This document shows, in pieces, positions 8,474-17,242 of a stretch of DNA of 64,000 nucleotides (its first letter is position 1; each line of letters opens with the position of its first letter). Source of the DNA: Pseudomonas sp. G2-4 (GTDB lineage: Bacteria > Pseudomonadota > Gammaproteobacteria > Pseudomonadales > Pseudomonadaceae). The notes beneath the pieces are model-generated. The model made no database searches, had not been told where the DNA came from, and was given only the letters and a program-made list of their open reading frames with translations. Made by a program: the position numbers and the translations under genes. Location of the stretch: NCBI RefSeq assembly GCF_030064125.1, contig NZ_CP125957.1, positions 558,001 to 622,000 on the forward strand, in the 5' to 3' direction.

Positions 8474-9004
8474 ATGGCCAAAATCGCCCCCCAACTGCCT
8501 ATCGAAGTCGACAGCGAAACCGGTATCTGGACCTCCGATGCCCTGCCGATGCTCTACGTGCCGCGTCACTTCTTCGTCAATAACCACATGGGCATCGAAG
8601 AAGTGCTGGGCGCCGACGCCTACGCCGAGATTCTCTACAAGGCCGGCTACAAATCCGCCTGGCACTGGTGTGAAAAAGAAGCCGAATGCCATGGCCTGGA
8701 AGGCGTCGCGGTGTTCGAGCACTACATGAAGCGCCTGTCGCAGCGCGGCTGGGGCCTGTTCAAGATCCAGGACATCGACCTCGACAAAGGCACCGCCAGC
8801 GTCAAGCTTGAGCACTCGGCGTTCGTCTACGTGTATGGCAAGGTCGGACGCAAGGTCGACTACATGTTCACCGGCTGGTTCGCCGGCGCCATGGACCAGA
8901 TTCTTGCCGCTCGCGGCAGTTCGATCCGCACCGTGGCCGAACAGGTCTACGGCGGTTCCGAAGAAGGCCACGACGACGGCCTGTTCATCGTCAAGCCGTT
9001 GTAA
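8474..9004 (+). CDS. DUF5943-type protein of the dimethylglycine cluster
   Basis: 176 aa, similar to P. aeruginosa PA5397. Contains an HWCEKEAECHGLEGVAVFEHY segment with conserved Cys/His and a V4R-like C-terminal half. No catalytic assignment. The gene is 15 nt before dgcA and 80 nt after the dipeptidase, so very probably in one transcript. Confidence 0.75.
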   Translation: MAKIAPQLPIEVDSETGIWTSDALPMLYVPRHFFVNNHMGIEEVLGADAYAEILYKAGYKSAWHWCEKEAECHGLEGVAVFEHYMKRLSQRGWGLFKIQDIDLDKGTASVKLEHSAFVYVYGKVGRKVDYMFTGWFAGAMDQILAARGSSIRTVAEQVYGGSEEGHDDGLFIVKPL

Positions 9005-9019
9005 GTCGAGGATCGCGCC

Positions 9020-11080
9020 ATGGCTTTTGAAGCAATGTTCCAGCCGATCCAGATCGGCAAACTGACCATCCGTAACCGCGTGCTCAGCACCGCTCACGCT
9101 GAGGTCTACGCCACCGACGGCGGCATGACCACCGACCGGTACGTGAAGTATTACGAAGAGAAGGCCAAGGGCGGCATCGGCCTGGCGATCTGTGGGGGCT
9201 CGTCGGTGGTTGCCATCGACAGCCCGCAGGAATGGTGGAGCTCGGTGAACCTGTCCACTGACCGCATCATCCCGCACTTCCAGAACCTGGCCGACGCCAT
9301 GCACAAGCATGGCGCCAAGATCATGATCCAGATTACCCACATGGGCCGTCGCTCGCGCTGGGATGGCTTCAACTGGCCGACCCTGATGTCGCCGTCCGGC
9401 GTGCGTGAGCCGGTGCACCGTGCCACCTGCAAGACCATCGAGCCGGAGGAAATCTGGCGGGTGATCGGCAACTACGCCAGCGCCGCCAAGCGCGCCAAGG
9501 CCGGTGGCCTGGACGGCGTCGAGCTGTCCGCCGTGCACCAGCACATGATCGACCAGTTCTGGAGCCCGCGGGTCAACAAGCGTACCGACGAGTGGGGCGG
9601 CAGTTTCGAGGGCCGGATGAAGTTCGGCCTGGAAGTGTTGAAGGCTGTGCGTGCCGAAGTGGGCGACGACTTCTGCGTGGGCATGCGCCTGTGCGGTGAC
9701 GAGTTCCACCCGGACGGCTTGTCCCACGAGGACATGAAGCAGATCGCCAAGTACTACGACGACACCGGCATGCTGGATTTCATCGGCGTGGTGGGCTCGG
9801 GTTGCGACACCCACAACACCCTGGCCAACGTCATCCCGAACATGAGTTATCCACCGGAGCCGTTCCTGCACCTGGCCGCCGGTATCAAGGAAGTGGTCAA
9901 GGTCCCGGTGCTGCACGCGCAGAACATCAAGGACCCGAACCAGGCCACGCGGATCCTGGAGGGCGGTTACGTCGACATGGTCGGCATGACCCGCGCCCAC
10001 ATCGCCGACCCGCACTTGATCGCCAAGATCAAGATGGGCCAGATCGACCAGATCAAGCAGTGCGTCGGCGCCAACTACTGCATCGACCGCCAGTACCAGG
10101 GCCTGGACGTGCTGTGCATCCAGAACGCCGCGACGTCCCGTGAATACATGGGCGTGCCGCACATCATCGAGAAGTCCACCGGGCAGAAACGCAAGGTGGT
10201 GGTCGTCGGTGCCGGCCCGGCCGGGATGGAAGCGGCGCGCGTCGCCGCCGAACGTGGCCACGAGGTGACCCTGTTCGAGAAGAAAGAATTCATCGGCGGG
10301 CAGATCACCACGGCCTCGAAAGCCCCGCAACGGGACCAGATCGCCGGTATCACCCGCTGGTTCCAGCTGGAACTGGCGCGGCTGAAAGTCGACCTGCGCC
10401 TGGGCGTGGCGGCGGATGCGGCGACCATCATGGACTTGCGTCCGGATGTGGTGGTGCTGGCCGTCGGCGGGCATCCGTTCCTGGAGCAGAACGAGCACTG
10501 GGGCGCCGCCGAAGGGCTGGTGGTCAGCAGCTGGGACGTGCTCGACGGCAAGGTCGCGCCAGGCAAGAACGTGCTGGTCTACGACACCATTTGCGAGTTC
10601 ACCGGTATGTCGGTGGCTGACTTCCTCGCTGACAAGGGCAGCCAGGTCGAGATCGTCACCGACGATATCAAGCCGGGCGTCGCCATCGGCGGGACTTCGT
10701 TCCCCACCTACTACCGCAGCATGTACCCCAAGGAAGTGATCATGACCGGGGACATGATGCTGGAGAAGGTCTACCGCGAAGGCGACAAGCTGGTGGCGGT
10801 GCTGGAGAACGAATACACCGGGGCCAAGGAAGAACGCGTGGTGGACCAGGTGGTGGTGGAAAACGGCGTGCGGCCAGATGAAGAAATCTACTACGCGCTC
10901 AAGGAAGGTTCGCGCAACAAGGGCCAGATCGACGTCGAAGCCCTGTTCGCGATCAAGCCTCAGCCGTGCCTGGAGCAGAGTGGCGATGGCTACCTGCTGT
11001 TCCGCATCGGTGACTGTGTGGCCCAGCGTAATACCCACGCCGCCATCTACGACGCCCTGCGGCTGTGCAAGGATTTCTAA
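9020..11080 (+). CDS. dgcA: dimethylglycine demethylase, flavin subunit
   Basis: 686 aa, trimethylamine-dehydrogenase-like. The N-terminal old-yellow-enzyme barrel (about 1-370) includes MIQITHMGRRSRWDGFNW and the DQFWSPRVNKRTDEWGGS signature. A Cys cluster for a 4Fe-4S centre follows (CVGANYCIDR, later VLCIQNA). A FAD/NAD(P)-binding region starts at VVVVGAGPAGMEAARVAAE. Removes a methyl group from dimethylglycine to give sarcosine and passes electrons to DgcB/ETF. GGATCG lies 5' of the ATG. Confidence 0.93.
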   Translation: MAFEAMFQPIQIGKLTIRNRVLSTAHAEVYATDGGMTTDRYVKYYEEKAKGGIGLAICGGSSVVAIDSPQEWWSSVNLSTDRIIPHFQNLADAMHKHGAKIMIQITHMGRRSRWDGFNWPTLMSPSGVREPVHRATCKTIEPEEIWRVIGNYASAAKRAKAGGLDGVELSAVHQHMIDQFWSPRVNKRTDEWGGSFEGRMKFGLEVLKAVRAEVGDDFCVGMRLCGDEFHPDGLSHEDMKQIAKYYDDTGMLDFIGVVGSGCDTHNTLANVIPNMSYPPEPFLHLAAGIKEVVKVPVLHAQNIKDPNQATRILEGGYVDMVGMTRAHIADPHLIAKIKMGQIDQIKQCVGANYCIDRQYQGLDVLCIQNAATSREYMGVPHIIEKSTGQKRKVVVVGAGPAGMEAARVAAERGHEVTLFEKKEFIGGQITTASKAPQRDQIAGITRWFQLELARLKVDLRLGVAADAATIMDLRPDVVVLAVGGHPFLEQNEHWGAAEGLVVSSWDVLDGKVAPGKNVLVYDTICEFTGMSVADFLADKGSQVEIVTDDIKPGVAIGGTSFPTYYRSMYPKEVIMTGDMMLEKVYREGDKLVAVLENEYTGAKEERVVDQVVVENGVRPDEEIYYALKEGSRNKGQIDVEALFAIKPQPCLEQSGDGYLLFRIGDCVAQRNTHAAIYDALRLCKDF

Positions 11081-11099
11081 CGGATTACCACCATTACCT

Positions 11100-11228
11100 G
11101 TGGCGAGGGAGCTTGCTCCCGCTGGGCTGCGAAGCAGCCCCGAAACATCAGTCGAGGAGCATCAGGTTTACACCTGGAGCTGTTTTGGGAGCGCTTCGCG
11201 CTCCAGCGGGAGCAAGCTCCCTCGCCAC
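11100..11228. repeat. REPIN, GAGGGAGCTTGCTCCC class
   Basis: Inverted REP pair between dgcA and dgcB, inside what should be one operon. Confidence 0.9.
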
Positions 11229-11288
11229 AAGTAGGTGCGTCGCTCTCGTTGGCGCGCACATGACCCTGCGTCTTTGGGAGCAACACCT

Positions 11289-13238
11289 ATGTTGAACACC
11301 CTTCTCCCCATCCTGCTGTTCGCCGCTTTGGGCCTCGCGGTCCTTGGCGCCTTGCGGCGGGTGAATATGTGGCGCCGGGGGCGGCCGTCCAAGGTCGACC
11401 TGATCGGCGGCCTCTTTGCCATGCCCAAGCGCTACATGGTGGACTTGCACCATGTGGTGGCGCGGGACAAATACATCGCCAACACCCACGTCGCCACGGC
11501 GGGTGGCTTTGTGCTGGCGGCGGTGCTGGCGATCCTGGTGCACGGCTTCGGCCTGCAGAATCGCATTCTGGGCTACGCGTTGCTGTTCGCCACGTTGCTG
11601 ATGTTCAGCGGTGCGATTTTCATTGCCTTGCGCCGCCGCAATCCACCGTCACGGCTGTCCAAGGGCCCGTGGATGCGCCTGCCCAAGAGCCTGTTTGCGT
11701 TTTCCATCAGCTTCTTCCTGGTGACCTTGCCGGTGGCCGGGATCTTGCCAGCGGACTTTGGCGGTTGGGTGCTGGTGGCATTGCTGGGCCTGGGCGTGCT
11801 TTGGGGCGTGTCGGAGATGTTCTTCGGCATGACCTGGGGCGGGCCGATGAAGCACGCCTTCGCCGGCGCCCTGCACCTGGCTTGGCACCGTCGTGCCGAG
11901 CGCTTCGGCGGCGGTCGCTCCACCGGGCTCAAGCCGTTGGACCTGAACGACCCGGCGGCACCGCTGGGCGTTGAAAAACCCAAGGATTTCACCTGGAACC
12001 AGCTGCTTGGCTTCGACGCCTGCGTGCAGTGCGGCAAGTGCGAAGCGGCCTGCCCGGCCTTTGCCGCCGGCCAACCGCTGAACCCGAAAAAACTTATCCA
12101 GGACATGGTCGTCGGCCTGGCCGGCGGCACCGATGCGAAGTTCGCCGGTAGCCCATACCCCGGCAAACCCGTGGGCGAACACGGCGGCAATCCTCATCAG
12201 CCAATCGTCAATGGCCTGGTGGACGCCGAGACGCTGTGGTCCTGCACCACTTGCCGGGCCTGCGTCGAGGAGTGCCCGATGATGATCGAGCACGTCGATG
12301 CCATCGTCGACATGCGTCGTCACCTGACCCTGGAAAAAGGCGCCACGCCAAACAAAGGTGCCGAGGTCCTGGAAAACCTCATCGCCACCGACAACCCAGG
12401 CGGCTTTGCCCCGGGTGGGCGGATGAACTGGGCGGCGGATTTGAACCTGAACCTGCTCAGCGAGAAGAAATCCACCGACGTGCTGTTCTGGGTCGGCGAC
12501 GGTGCCTTTGACATGCGCAACCAGCGCACCCTGCGCGCCTTCGTCAAAGTACTCAAGGCCGCGAAAGTTGACTTTGCCGTGCTCGGTCTCGAAGAGCGCG
12601 ACAGCGGCGACGTGGCCCGGCGCCTGGGCGACGAAGCGACGTTCCAGCTGTTGGCCAAGCGCAATATCCAGACCCTGGCCAAATACAGTTTCAACCGCAT
12701 CGTTACCTGCGACCCCCACAGCTTCCACGTGCTGAAAAACGAATACGGCGCCTTCGATGGTAACTACCTGGTGCAGCACCACAGCACCTACCTGGCGGAA
12801 GTCATCGACGCCGGCGCCCTGAACCTCGGCCAGCACAAGGGCGACAGCGTGACGTATCACGACCCGTGCTACCTGGGTCGTTACAACGGTGAATACGAGG
12901 CACCGCGCCAAGTGCTGCGTGCGCTGGGCATCGAGGTCAAGGAGATGCAGCGTTCCGGTTTCCGCTCCCGTTGCTGCGGCGGTGGTGGCGGCGCGCCGAT
13001 CACCGACATCCCGGGCAAGCAGCGCATTCCCGACATGCGCATGGAAGACATTCGCGAAACCGGTGCCGAACTGGTGGCCGTGGGTTGTCCACAATGCACC
13101 GCGATGCTCGAGGGCGTGGTCGAGCCGCGGCCGATGATCAAGGACATCGCCGAACTGGTGGCCGACGCGCTGCTCGAAGACGCGGCGGCAAGTAAACCAG
13201 TGGCCCCGGCCAAACGTGAACCTGCGGAGGTGCACTAA
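11289..13238 (+). CDS. dgcB: dimethylglycine demethylase, iron-sulfur subunit
   Basis: 649 aa membrane-linked Fe-S protein. The N-terminal quarter has several hydrophobic helices (MLNTLLPILLFAALGLAVLG and others). Two 4Fe-4S motifs follow (CVQCGKCEAACP, CTTCRACVEECP), then CCG domains (YHDPCYLGRYNG and RCCGGGGG) like heterodisulfide-reductase subunit D. It probably moves electrons from DgcA to ETF or quinone. GGGAG lies upstream of the ATG at 11289; the frame upstream is REP DNA. The stop overlaps the etfA start (TAATG). Confidence 0.92.
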   Translation: MLNTLLPILLFAALGLAVLGALRRVNMWRRGRPSKVDLIGGLFAMPKRYMVDLHHVVARDKYIANTHVATAGGFVLAAVLAILVHGFGLQNRILGYALLFATLLMFSGAIFIALRRRNPPSRLSKGPWMRLPKSLFAFSISFFLVTLPVAGILPADFGGWVLVALLGLGVLWGVSEMFFGMTWGGPMKHAFAGALHLAWHRRAERFGGGRSTGLKPLDLNDPAAPLGVEKPKDFTWNQLLGFDACVQCGKCEAACPAFAAGQPLNPKKLIQDMVVGLAGGTDAKFAGSPYPGKPVGEHGGNPHQPIVNGLVDAETLWSCTTCRACVEECPMMIEHVDAIVDMRRHLTLEKGATPNKGAEVLENLIATDNPGGFAPGGRMNWAADLNLNLLSEKKSTDVLFWVGDGAFDMRNQRTLRAFVKVLKAAKVDFAVLGLEERDSGDVARRLGDEATFQLLAKRNIQTLAKYSFNRIVTCDPHSFHVLKNEYGAFDGNYLVQHHSTYLAEVIDAGALNLGQHKGDSVTYHDPCYLGRYNGEYEAPRQVLRALGIEVKEMQRSGFRSRCCGGGGGAPITDIPGKQRIPDMRMEDIRETGAELVAVGCPQCTAMLEGVVEPRPMIKDIAELVADALLEDAAASKPVAPAKREPAEVH

Positions 13239-14458
13239 TGAGCGACATCATCCGCCGCGACCCTCGCGCCGAGTGGATCGCCCGTAACCGCCTGCACCCG
13301 CTGCACGCGGCCATGCAACCGGTCCAGCACAGCTGGATGGGGCCCAACGGCGTGATCCGCAAGAATGTCCACGGCGTCGGTTTCATCGGCCCCAACGGTA
13401 TCAAGCGTATCGACCGCAGCGGTGCCCAGCAGGGTGGCGCGAGCAAGCGCACCGCCGCCGTTGAAGTGCAATTGCCGCTGCATCAGGTGCCGCAACCGGC
13501 GTTCTACATCAGTGTGGTGCCGGACATGGTCGGTGGCCGCTTAAGCAGCCACGACCGCGATCTACTGGGCCTGGCCCATCAGCTTGCAGGTACGGACGGC
13601 GCGGTGCTGGCGGTGGTATTCGGCGAGCACAAGGAAAACGCCTTCGCCACGGCCGGTGTCGACCGCTTGCTGGTATTGGAAGGTGAGGCCTTCAGCGGTT
13701 ATGCACCGGAACAACGGGTCCAGGGCCTGCGGGCTGTGGATAACCAATTCAACCCCCGCCATTGGTTGCTGCCCGACAGCCGTACCGGTGGCGGTGAACT
13801 GGGCCGGCGTTTCGCGGCGGCCCTGGGCGAACGTCCAGCGACGCGAGTCTGGCAGGTCAAGGGCGAGGAATGCATTGGCCGCGCCGGTGCAGGGCTGCAA
13901 GACCTGGCAAGGCCTTTGGCACGCTTGATCCTGGCGGCGGCCGAATGCGCCGAGCCGGTCAGTGAAACCCGACACGAAGCCTTGCCGGTGGAGTTATCCA
14001 CAAGCGTGGCGCGCAGCTTGTCGCGTATCGAAGACCTCGGCGCGGTGGCGGTGGACCCGGGGGCGATCCCGATGGCCGAAGCCGAATTCATTTTCTCCGG
14101 CGGCAACGGGGTCAAGGACTGGGCGCTGTTCCACCAGACCGCTGCGGCCCTGGGCGCCACCGAGGGCGCTTCGCGGGTGGCGGTGGACGATGGTTTCATG
14201 GCGCGCGACCGCCAGGTCGGCGCGTCCGGCACCTGGGTCACGGCGCGGGTCTACGTGGCCGTGGGGATTTCCGGGGCGATCCAGCACCTGCAAGGCATCG
14301 GTGCCTGCGACAAGGTGGTGGCGATCAACCTCGACCCGGGCTGCGACATGATCAAACGGGCAGACCTGTCGGTGATCGGTGACAGTGCGGCGATTCTCCA
14401 GGCCTTGATCGCGGCGGTAGAAGCCTACCGCAACGAAGCCAAGCGCGATGCGGCTTAA
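13238..14458 (+). CDS. etfA: electron transfer flavoprotein alpha subunit (dgc-linked)
   Basis: 406 aa. The C-terminal FAD-binding signature INLDPGCDMIKRADLSVIGD is clear, and the middle holds the alpha-subunit Rossmann segment. The first 60 residues form an extra N-terminal extension (GPNGVIRKNVHGVGF twice in related form) seen in this dgc-linked type. It overlaps dgcB by one base and is 15 nt before etfB. It presumably takes electrons from DgcAB. Confidence 0.88.
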   Translation: MSDIIRRDPRAEWIARNRLHPLHAAMQPVQHSWMGPNGVIRKNVHGVGFIGPNGIKRIDRSGAQQGGASKRTAAVEVQLPLHQVPQPAFYISVVPDMVGGRLSSHDRDLLGLAHQLAGTDGAVLAVVFGEHKENAFATAGVDRLLVLEGEAFSGYAPEQRVQGLRAVDNQFNPRHWLLPDSRTGGGELGRRFAAALGERPATRVWQVKGEECIGRAGAGLQDLARPLARLILAAAECAEPVSETRHEALPVELSTSVARSLSRIEDLGAVAVDPGAIPMAEAEFIFSGGNGVKDWALFHQTAAALGATEGASRVAVDDGFMARDRQVGASGTWVTARVYVAVGISGAIQHLQGIGACDKVVAINLDPGCDMIKRADLSVIGDSAAILQALIAAVEAYRNEAKRDAA

Positions 14459-14473
14459 GCTAAGGATTCAAGC

Positions 14474-15244
14474 ATGACGACTCAAGTGATCAGCCTGGTG
14501 TCCATCGGTGCCCACCCGACCTCGGGTCGGCCTCGGCGCGCCGAGCAGGACGCCCGCGCCGTGGAGCTGGGCCTGCAATTGGCCGGCACCGACCTGCAGG
14601 TGTTGCACGCAGGTGACGTGGCCGAACCGGCCCTGCGCGCTTATTTGGGCATGGGCCTGGATGAACTGCACGTGCTGGAAAACCCCATCGGCGCCGACGC
14701 TCTTCCGGCCTTGACCGATTACCTGCGCGACGTCGGCGCCCAAGTGGTGCTTACCGGCAGCCAGGCGGAAACCGGTGAAGGTTCGGGAATGCTCCCGTTC
14801 CTGCTGGCGGAAAACCTCGGCTGGCCGCTGGTGGTGGGGCTGGCTCAGGTCGAGTCCATCGACAACGGCGTGGCCTTGGTACTGCAAGCCTTGCCCCGCG
14901 GCCAACGGCGTCGCCTGAAAGTACGCCTGCCGTTTTTGGCCACTGTGGATAACGCCGCGCCCAAGCCACGGCAAAGCGCTTTCGGGCCGGCCCGGCGCGG
15001 GGCTTTGCACGCTGAAGAGGTGGAGGTCATCGACGACACCTTGCTGGCGGTGGCGACCCTGCAACCGGCCAAGCCACGGCCCAAACGCTTGAAAGTGATC
15101 AAGGCCAAGAGCGGTGCCGACCGCATGAAAGCCGCCACGGCCAAAGCCAGCGGCGGAGGCGGGCAGGTGCTCAAGGGCGTGAGCCCGGAGGCCGGGGCCG
15201 AGGCGATTCTCAAGTTGTTGATCGAGGAAGGGGTTGTTCGCTAA
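14474..15244 (+). CDS. etfB: electron transfer flavoprotein beta subunit (dgc-linked)
   Basis: 256 aa. Partner of the preceding alpha subunit. Shows the beta-subunit pattern AEQDARAVELGLQL, the VLTGSQAETGEGSGMLPF nucleotide-binding stretch and LPRGQRRRLKVRLPFLATVD, but is diverged from housekeeping ETF-beta. Last gene of the dgc run. Electrons should go on to an ETF:quinone oxidoreductase elsewhere. Confidence 0.85.
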   Translation: MTTQVISLVSIGAHPTSGRPRRAEQDARAVELGLQLAGTDLQVLHAGDVAEPALRAYLGMGLDELHVLENPIGADALPALTDYLRDVGAQVVLTGSQAETGEGSGMLPFLLAENLGWPLVVGLAQVESIDNGVALVLQALPRGQRRRLKVRLPFLATVDNAAPKPRQSAFGPARRGALHAEEVEVIDDTLLAVATLQPAKPRPKRLKVIKAKSGADRMKAATAKASGGGGQVLKGVSPEAGAEAILKLLIEEGVVR

Positions 15245-15267
15245 ACCCAGGCACACCTAAATCCCCT

Positions 15268-15353
15268 GTGGGAGCGAGCTTGCTCGCGATAGCGGTGGAT
15301 CAGTAGCGTCGATGTTGCTGACACGCCGCCATCGCGAGCAAGCTCGCTGCTAC
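15268..15353. repeat. REPIN, GGGAGCGAGCTTGCTCGC class, left copy flanking GNAT gene
   Basis: Inverted pair; the right arm is degenerate (GCTGCTACAGG in place of GCTCCCACAGG). The internal spacer closely resembles that of the REPIN at 16159, so the two are copies of one unit. Confidence 0.85.
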
Positions 15354-15361
15354 AGGGGGCT

Positions 15362-15409
15362 TGTGTTTACCCACAATCCCTGTGCGCGCCTCTGTGGATA
15401 ACCTGTTTG
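15362..15409 (+). repeat. DnaA-box-containing repeat, copy 1
   Basis: 48 bp identical to 16252-16299. Contains TGTGGATAA (15393-15401), the complement of the perfect DnaA box TTATCCACA. The remaining intergenic DNA to 15562 holds no recognisable element apart from a possible GNAT promoter. Confidence 0.8.
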
Positions 15410-15562
15410 GCCCCTGCCGCACACCAGGCTGTTCAGGCCTGCACTCAAAACCCCCGTCTGACCTGCTGCAACATCCGGCCATAAAGCCGCTGGCCTGGCG
15501 GGTTGCCGCGTCCCAAGCCTGTGGGTAAAAAAGGTCGTTTCATCGCCAATGGAGTCCCCTCA

Positions 15563-16129
15563 ATGGAAGTAGCAATTCGTCCGGCCTTGCCCACGGATAC
15601 ACGCGAGATCGCTCGTTTGTTCCGGATCTCCTCAGAAGGCGCATCGGATTACATCTGGAGCCAGCTGGCGGAGCCAGGCCAGGATCTCCTAGACGTGGGC
15701 GCCGCGCGTTATGCCCGGGAAGATGTCGATTTTTCCTACCAGAACTGCCTTGTCGCCCAGGCCAACGGCCAGATCATTGGCATGATGCACGCTTATGTGA
15801 CGCGTCATGATCCACAGGCGGCCCCTGTGACAGACCCGGTCCTGGCGCCATACGCTGACATGGAAATCCCCGACACCCTCTATATCTCGAGCCTGGCCCT
15901 CCATGAAGGTTGGCGTAACAAGGGGCTGGGCGTGCGCTTTCTCGAGCGGGCCCAGCAGCGTGCCGCTCAGTTGCAGCTCAAGGGCCTGAGCTTGATCGAC
16001 TATGCCGCGAACACCGGCGCCCGGCGCTTTTACGAACGTCATGGCTTTGGCATCGTCAAGACCTGTCAGGTGGTCCCCCATCCGATGATTCGGGTGACGG
16101 GGGAGGCGTATCTCATGCATCGGCCTTGA
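15563..16129 (+). CDS. GNAT-family N-acetyltransferase
   Basis: 188 aa. GNAT motif A is visible as ISSLALHEGWRNKGLGVRFL, followed by the C-terminal GARRFYERHGFGIVKTCQ. Substrate unknown. The ATG at 15563 with GGAG upstream gives the usual N-terminal strand MEVAIRPALPTD. The gene is bracketed by direct repeats (REPIN plus 48-bp DnaA-box repeat) at 15268-15409 and 16159-16299. Confidence 0.85.
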   Translation: MEVAIRPALPTDTREIARLFRISSEGASDYIWSQLAEPGQDLLDVGAARYAREDVDFSYQNCLVAQANGQIIGMMHAYVTRHDPQAAPVTDPVLAPYADMEIPDTLYISSLALHEGWRNKGLGVRFLERAQQRAAQLQLKGLSLIDYAANTGARRFYERHGFGIVKTCQVVPHPMIRVTGEAYLMHRP

Positions 16130-16158
16130 ACCGTCACGGCGGCTTCACCTGAAACCCT

Positions 16159-16245
16159 GTGGGAGCGAGCTTGCTCGCGATAGCGGTAGATCAGTGGCAT
16201 CGATGTTGACTGACGCACCGCTATCGCGAGCAAGCTCGCTCCCAC
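16159..16245. repeat. REPIN, GGGAGCGAGCTTGCTCGC class, right copy flanking GNAT gene
   Basis: Inverted pair with intact arms; the spacer matches that of 15268-15353 with a few changes. Confidence 0.9.
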
Positions 16246-16251
16246 AGGGCA

Positions 16252-16830
16252 TGTGTTTACCCACAATCCCTGTGCGCGCCTCTGTGGATAACCTGTTTGC
16301 CCCTCGCGGTACACCATGCCAATCGGGCTCTCCAAGGCAGCGCTCAAAAAACAACCAGGCTAACTTACGGTTTTTCCTGGGTTTTGTGTATGAGTAAGCT
16401 GAGGTGAATCACAATACTTGCCCCCAATCTCTGTTGGCGCTTCTGTGGATAAGATGTTCGCTATCCTCTACAAGCCATACGAAGCGGGGCTTCCATGGGT
16501 TTGATCAATAAATGATCAAATCGCCATTTTTTTCCAGTAAACCCCTTTGGAACCGTGATTTACAGAGCGTTGGAGCGGTTTTCCACAGATTCGTCAACTT
16601 TACCCCCAAACACTGTTGGCGCTTCTGTGGATAAGGTGTTCGCTCTCCTCCACACGCCAGGCTGGGCAAGGCTTTCGAGCCGTTGATCAATAATTGACCT
16701 ATATGGCGCAGAAACCGTCATTGTTCATAAGTCACGGTTTTTCTTCGCTTTATCGTCAGAAAGATTCAGTGCGCAACGCACTTGTCCCCATTTGCTGTGG
16801 GTGGCCATGTGGATAACTTGTTGGCGAAAG
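16252..16830 (+). repeat. Tandem diverged repeat with four perfect DnaA boxes
   Basis: Units start near 16252, 16417, 16598 and 16778. Each carries TGTGGATAA at 16283, 16444, 16626 and 16808 (spacing 161, 182, 182 nt), preceded by a CCC-rich stretch and a CTGT(T/G)GGCGC-like block and followed by a (C/T)TGTT block. A one-mismatch box TTTTCCACA is at 16579-16587. A sixth perfect box in the opposite orientation (TTATCCACA) is at 16955-16963. The stretch between is AT-rich for this genome and holds GATC sites; no credible gene is seen from 16130 to 16982. Confidence 0.75.
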
Positions 16831-16982
16831 GCTACAAGGCACGGCGGGTATAGTCGAAAACGCAATAGGTCAAATTTCATACAGTTCTAAGGAACTCCCT
16901 TGACGGGGGTCTGTCGCCTGTCTTCACTCAGGGCACAAGGACACACCGCGATTTTTATCCACATCAGGTTCAGGGAGAACGC

Positions 16983-17105
16983 ATGATGGATAGCCAGCCC
17001 CCCCGCACATATTTGTTTTCCCCTGTGACGTGCATCCCGACGTGTCCTACCTCGTTGCCCAAACGCTCCCGCCGCCGCGCCGTCAACCAGCGTGCGCGGC
17101 TATAG
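16983..17105 (+). CDS. possible 40-aa leader ORF upstream of the GMC operon
   Basis: ATGATG preceded by TTCAGGGAGAACGC, a good ribosome-binding site. Encodes a short basic peptide with an RSRRRAVNQRARL tail and no homology I recognise. It lies about 140 nt before the large oxidoreductase gene. It could be a translated leader, or chance. Confidence 0.3.
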   Translation: MMDSQPPRTYLFSPVTCIPTCPTSLPKRSRRRAVNQRARL

Positions 17106-17242
17106 CGCCCCAGTAGGTCCCCGCGTTTCCCGTAACACCGCTGACTGCCGCTCAAACCCCTACGGGAGAGTGGCCAGGCGTTCGTGCGCCTGATTTGCAG
17201 GCAACCGCAGAGTTGCCCCATTTGCCTTGAGAGGACTTGAAC

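Noticed and set aside
8417..11038. 873-codon open frame on the minus strand opposite dgcA
   Set aside because: Shadow of a GC-rich coding strand; amino-acid composition (His, Val, Asp, Gly, Gln rich) is typical of antisense frames, and dgcA is certain.
16505..16690. 61-codon minus-strand ORF in the DnaA-box repeats
   Set aside because: Frame passes through repeat DNA, has no ribosome-binding site and no protein-like features; related frames in the sister repeats are not aligned to starts.
13735..16963. Chromosomal oriC
   Set aside because: DnaA boxes are present, but no dnaA, dnaN, rpmH or other origin genes are nearby; Pseudomonas oriC is next to dnaA.
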